Below, piece by piece: positions 60,230 to 64,000 of a DNA stretch of 64,000 nt. This DNA is from Diphasiastrum complanatum. Its lineage: Eukaryota; Streptophyta; Lycopodiopsida; Lycopodiales; Lycopodiaceae. The position numbers and the translations under genes are program-made. The stretch covers positions 29,005,475 to 29,069,474 of the forward strand of contig CM055101.1 of assembly GCA_029204225.1 (NCBI GenBank), read 5' to 3'. The notes under the pieces were generated by a model. The model was not told the DNA's origin and did not search any database. It was given only the letters and a program-made list of their open reading frames with translations. How positions within the stretch are numbered: the first letter of the stretch is position 1; the number at the start of each line of letters is the position of its first letter.

Positions 60230-60480
60230 TCCTGCAAAGACAATGAGTTAAATCTTGCTTTGGTGTGGATCATCTTACACTCTTCAGCCACTAATACACT
60301 ATGAAGCTTTTCTATAGTTGGCAAGGTGTCTTAGATTGTAAAACTTTGGACCAAGTTTGTGTTATCATCCCCTAGAACATTAAGGATTATTTGAACAAGC
60401 TCTCTATGTACTTCTCGATGTACTTTCAAGACCTGTAAATCACTTTTAAAGGCCTTGATTTCAGTCTAGATTAATTATAT
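60230..60480 (-). pseudogene. Copia gag fragment, reverse strand
   Basis: The minus strand encodes LQVLKVHREVHRELVQIILN, then DDNTNLVQSFTI and LPTIEKLHSVLVAEE, matching the gag at 30,900-31,070 (ELVQVILNDL, DNLVQSYAIKEELPSLEALQ). Stops present and both ends lost. Confidence 0.65.
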
Positions 60481-60571
60481 CTCATGAACCAAAGTCAAAT
60501 CTAATTATTGACACTCAATCTTGGTAGATTTTTCGAGGATTAGCACCAAAAATGTCATCAAGAACATGATG

Positions 60572-60696
60572 ATTCTGCTGATTTGAGTAAGTGGTAGAAC
60601 TATGAGCTTTTGGATCCATATGAAAGAAAAAAGTTATTGCATGACTCCGAATTGCAACTTTCATTAAAGAAAGTGTCGAAAATGAAGTACACGTAG
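60572..60696 (+). pseudogene. Cluster gene C, 3'-terminal fragment (copy 4)
   Basis: ADLSKW then stop, NYELLDPYERKKLLHDSELQ and LSLKKVSKM match the end of gene C at 47,938-48,045 residue by residue with few changes. No other cluster sequence is seen around it. It shows a fourth insertion or rearranged copy. Confidence 0.7.
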
Positions 60697-60699
60697 AGA

Positions 60700-62700
60700 T
60701 ACTTCACACATATTAGAAAATGTTACGAAAGGTCAAACCTCGTCCTCATTGGTGAACTCTAAACATGATGCATGGTTTCTGTCCATATCAATATTGTTCA
60801 CCTATGCAACCTTTATTTGGATAAAAATATGAAAGAGAATAACCTTCACAAAACAAAATTTGAGTATACCAGATTCTCGTGTGTAGCGTCCTTGCTTACA
60901 GCGTGGGATGTGTTCACATCGCCATTGTCCTGTAATTGATATTTGCATTTCAACAAGAAAATATAAAGCTAATAAATCAATGAATAAATTTGATAATTAT
61001 ATTATTCTATCTGAACACTAATTGCCAGGTTTTTGAATATTTTTTTGAGTTTTCTCACTTTCGTTGGCACGCATGTTGCATTCTCAATTTCAGCCACATC
61101 GTTGTTCTTTTTTTTTTTGCATACTTTCTTCATGACTGTAGCGACACTAGTGCCCAATTGTAGATGTACTCTTCTTTCCAAGTATAACTTGCACCTGGAA
61201 AATGCAATGGCTTGATTTATTGAATGTTTGCCTTAATGACATCTCATAATTTTTGTTGCTCATGTTGCCTATGTCGGAGATCATGAGCTATATCCACTTT
61301 GTTAAGTGCACTCTTCAACCAATTACTTACACAATGATGGTTTGATCGAAACGTGGCATGTTGAGTAGGAAAATACTTTGCTAGAAGTTCTCTCCCATGA
61401 AACTTCTTGTCTTCTCGATTTACCTTCTTTGGCACTCGAAATATTTCATTGTAGGTGGGGTGTCCACGACGCCATTGCTAACGTCCTCACAATGTGAAAT
61501 GCTTTGTGAAAGCCTTCCTACCATATTTGTGTTTTCTTCAACATTTCTTGGTGGGACCTCAAGATCTAGATTTTTATTATGTGGTTCACCATTTAATTGA
61601 GATAGCAAAGGCCTCAAATCTGTGGACTTCGTGATGATCTCAAAAAATCTACGTAAATCATCATTGCTTATGTGATCCATGTGTCTCAAATAATAATTCT
61701 GTATATGATATCAATAAAAAAAAAGAGAGATTATTAATTGTATCTACAACAGCAAAAATCACAATAAATATTAAAAATAATCATTGCTTGCAAAAAAATC
61801 TTTTAACTCGTAATCATGCACATAATGGGAATCATGACAACTAACACTTCAATTATGTCAAGAAAATAAAATGATTACAAGTTATATATCGCATTTCATT
61901 TCTTTTAAGTATACGAATGCCACATAATTGGCAATCGTATTATTTTTCCATTCTCCTCCACCCTTCGTTCACCAACAACAACCCAATTAGATAAAATATC
62001 AACACAACACTCCCAAGGCCTCCATGCATCTTCTTCAATTTCTACTTTCCATCTACTTCTATGCCTTTGATTGGTCTCTAGCCAAGCTACTCACAACAGC
62101 CTACTCTCAATATCCACCTCTTTCAATACAACATGTCGAAAGTCAAAGCTCTCATCTACGTTCGTACCACACTGCACTAACATATGTCACTCTCCTCTAA
62201 CCATGGTGGCACGCAACCCAAAAATCTCGGTTCCAATAGTCTCTTTCTAACTTTAGCATCCTTTGTTTCGTATGCAATCAATTTTCATCCTTGTGCCAAA
62301 GGAATAAACTTATGTAACAACAATGTGATTGGTCTTATACAGTTCCAATTAAAAGCAAGTCGATTCCTATACAGGACACTCATTCTTGTGATGTGATCGA
62401 TCCGTAAGCTTTCATGACCATCCGCAATTATGATTTCATGTTGGTAGTACTCAACACCAAAAAAAAGCATGAGGTGATTATCATGTTGCATGGAAAAGAA
62501 TGGTGTAATACGGGCTTTCTAATGTCCAACCCCAACTTTTGTTGGGGCGATTTCGTTGGCCTTGACAACCACCTCGTTTCCAAGTTCGAACAACTCTCCT
62601 CGAGAAAATGTTTTTTTATAACTTGTCACTCGTACAAACTGACCATGGTTCCTTTCCATCTCTGCATATTGAACTTCTTTTTGTGTTAAGCATCGATATT
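60700..62700 (-). pseudogene. Decayed minus-strand ORFs, probably part of the transposase element to the right
   Basis: 61,689-61,244 gives DHISNDDLRRFFEIITKSTD, VEENTNMVGRLSQSISHCED and, after a frame change, PKKVNREDKKFHGRELLAKY and SNHHCVSNWLKSALNKVDIA. 62,491-62,285 gives VEYYQHEIIIADGHESLRID and NWNCIRPITLLLHKFIPLAQ. Intron-like AT-rich stretches separate them. They continue in the same direction as the transposase remnant 62,705-64,000 and may be its 3' exons. Family not recognised. Confidence 0.35.
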
Positions 62701-62704
62701 GCTT

Positions 62705-64000
62705 CTATTTTCTTGTAATTGCAATCCCTTTTTCCTCCAATAGAACTTCACATGAATAACCATTCGGATCTGCAATGTGTAATTTCCACATCTCTCTTGC
62801 TTTTGCAACAGACGAAACTTCCAAAATTCCATGTCTATGCCATGAGGGACATTTAAGAGATAGCAAGTCTATACACGTATAACCGCCTGGAAGAGTCAAG
62901 CAAAATGAACTTCGTTAAGTAGCCTTTCAAAGGGCATAAAACCGTCTTTATCCCTTTGCATGTACTCAAAAACCAAGGTGAATAGTCTTCTTCTATAATA
63001 TTGGGCATATGATATCTCGTTACTCCGATTGTTGGTCGATATATTGACATAACAATAAACTTTACGCTCAAAGGCATAGCACCAAAAAACATCATGCATG
63101 CCATGTCAATAAATGTCATCCAAAATCTCCCCATTCCCTGCAACCATTTTAAAAATGTAAGAGGAATACGATAATTGTAACCAAAACAAACTATGCATTT
63201 TGTTTTCAACTCTTCACAATGCATTTCAAACTTGCTACGTGTTCCAAGCAAGTTGAATTTTTGCCAATTGATTCCACTATTTGAACACTCCAAGCAAGCA
63301 ACAAATGCCTGATAATTTCTCTGTCTTTGTCTGAGCATCCATTGTCACGACTATAATTATGAACATAGTGTGCGGTGTCTATTAGTAGAAGTCCCAAATC
63401 ATGCAAATGTGAAGGAATATCTGCCACACTTCCCAAGATATGCAGCAAGCACCACTGAGTAAACTTTTGATTCTCTTCTGCCTTGAAGCCTCCATGATAC
63501 TTGCTTGGCACATTGGGCCAATGTCCATAGCGAATTGAGCGTGGCACAGCCTTTGACACTTCTACAACTATTGCATTAATAGCCCTTTTGGAATCGTTTG
63601 TTGACCCTTTCATAAGAGTGGTAATGAATTTGCGAAACGAATTCAATGAGAGTATGTGCATGACATCATAGACCAAGTCTGTAGAAACATTGAAATTGTA
63701 GATATCATGCAATCGCCATAGAACAAATTCTCCTGACACCCAACACCTCTCAATATTTCTTCTCTCTCAACTTGAGTACATGCCTTCTTTGATTGTGACA
63801 ATGCTTCAACCATTTCATGAATGTGTCGTTTCGATGGTGGATATCTAGCTTAATATCGATTTTCATCATATAAATAATGCCCTGGGTACTTTCCATCTCC
63901 ACTATCTAGGGTAGCTTGCGCATTATCTCTATGACAAAAGGCCTAGCCCCCATCTTTGAAGAGTCCAATTTTCCATTGGGCAGGGTGGTCTCTTGTCACT
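62705..64000 (-). pseudogene. TNP2/CACTA-like transposase with DUF4218-type region, runs off window end
   Basis: 63,739-63,206 is a 177-codon ORF: FVLWRLHDIYNFNVSTDLVY, DVMHILSLNSFRKFITTLMK, RYGHWPNVPSKYHGGFKAEE, NQKFTQWCLLHILGSVADIP and VHNYSRDNGCSDKDREIIRH. The D-x-MH-x-LN and GFKAxExxxFT patterns resemble the region after the catalytic core in TNP2-family transposases. Upstream to the window end a decayed stretch reads HPAQWKIGLFKD, YPGHYLYDENRY and PPSKRHIHEMVEALSQ. Downstream pieces (63,338-62,705) follow in changing frames. It may belong to the same superfamily as 2,970-4,255 but the two do not overlap in sequence, so this cannot be shown. Confidence 0.55.

Overview
The window is AT-rich nuclear DNA of a plant (a streptophyte; I cannot place it further). 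The evidence is plant-type Ty1/copia and Ty3/gypsy elements whose primer-binding sites match the 3' end of initiator tRNA-Met (TGGTATCAGAGC), CACTA/TNP2-like transposase remnants, introns with GT..AG borders, and very long (TC)n/(GA)n tracts. No certain intact host gene is present. Almost all recognisable coding sequence is mobile-element derived and most of it is broken.

Layout. 1-1 kb: tail of a copia element with an LTR. 1.2-5.6 kb: a short element with an initiator-tRNA PBS, a CACTA transposase remnant, and two copies of a dispersed repeat carrying a (TC)n tract and CATGCATG arrays. 6.8-7.5 kb: an endonuclease domain split by an inversion. 8.5-10.2 kb: unrecognised decayed ORFs. 11.7-14.7 kb: forward copia polyprotein. 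15.0-20.3 kb: a complete non-autonomous gypsy element (two 920-bp LTRs, TSD CTTCT, gag plus aspartic protease only) nested in a reverse-strand copia. 26.7-31.2 kb: reverse copia with a well-kept pol. 33.4-35.4 kb: possible small exons of one reverse-strand gene. 36-38.6 kb: four giant GA/TC tracts. 50.6-52 and 55.5-56.2 kb: reverse copia. 56.5-59.1 kb: decayed coiled-coil ORF. 60-64 kb: copia gag and transposase remnants.

The most unusual content is a repeated gene cluster at 20.6-25.8, 41.3-50.6 and 52.0-55.5 kb, with a fragment at 60.6 kb. Each larger copy holds gene A (unknown, possible ubiquitin-like C-terminus) convergent with gene B. Gene B starts with a histone H3 tail and histone fold and runs on into a Ulp1/C48 SUMO-type cysteine protease with His, Asp, Gln and Cys in place. 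Copies 1 and 2 add gene C (unknown, acidic), divergent from B across a region rich in ACACGTGT palindromes. Copy 2 adds gene D, which I read as a DDE-transposase-like protein. Introns are kept and every copy carries nonsense codons, so these are decayed copies of a DNA-level mobile or duplicated unit. An H3-SUMO protease fusion inside such a unit is, to my knowledge, not described. A plausible but untested idea is that it removed SUMO at chromatin to counter silencing of the element.

The premature stops that separate sister copies are mostly C-to-T or G-to-A changes, as expected for decay of methylated DNA. The gypsy element is the youngest datable insertion, with LTRs that differ at only about 17 of 920 positions by eye.
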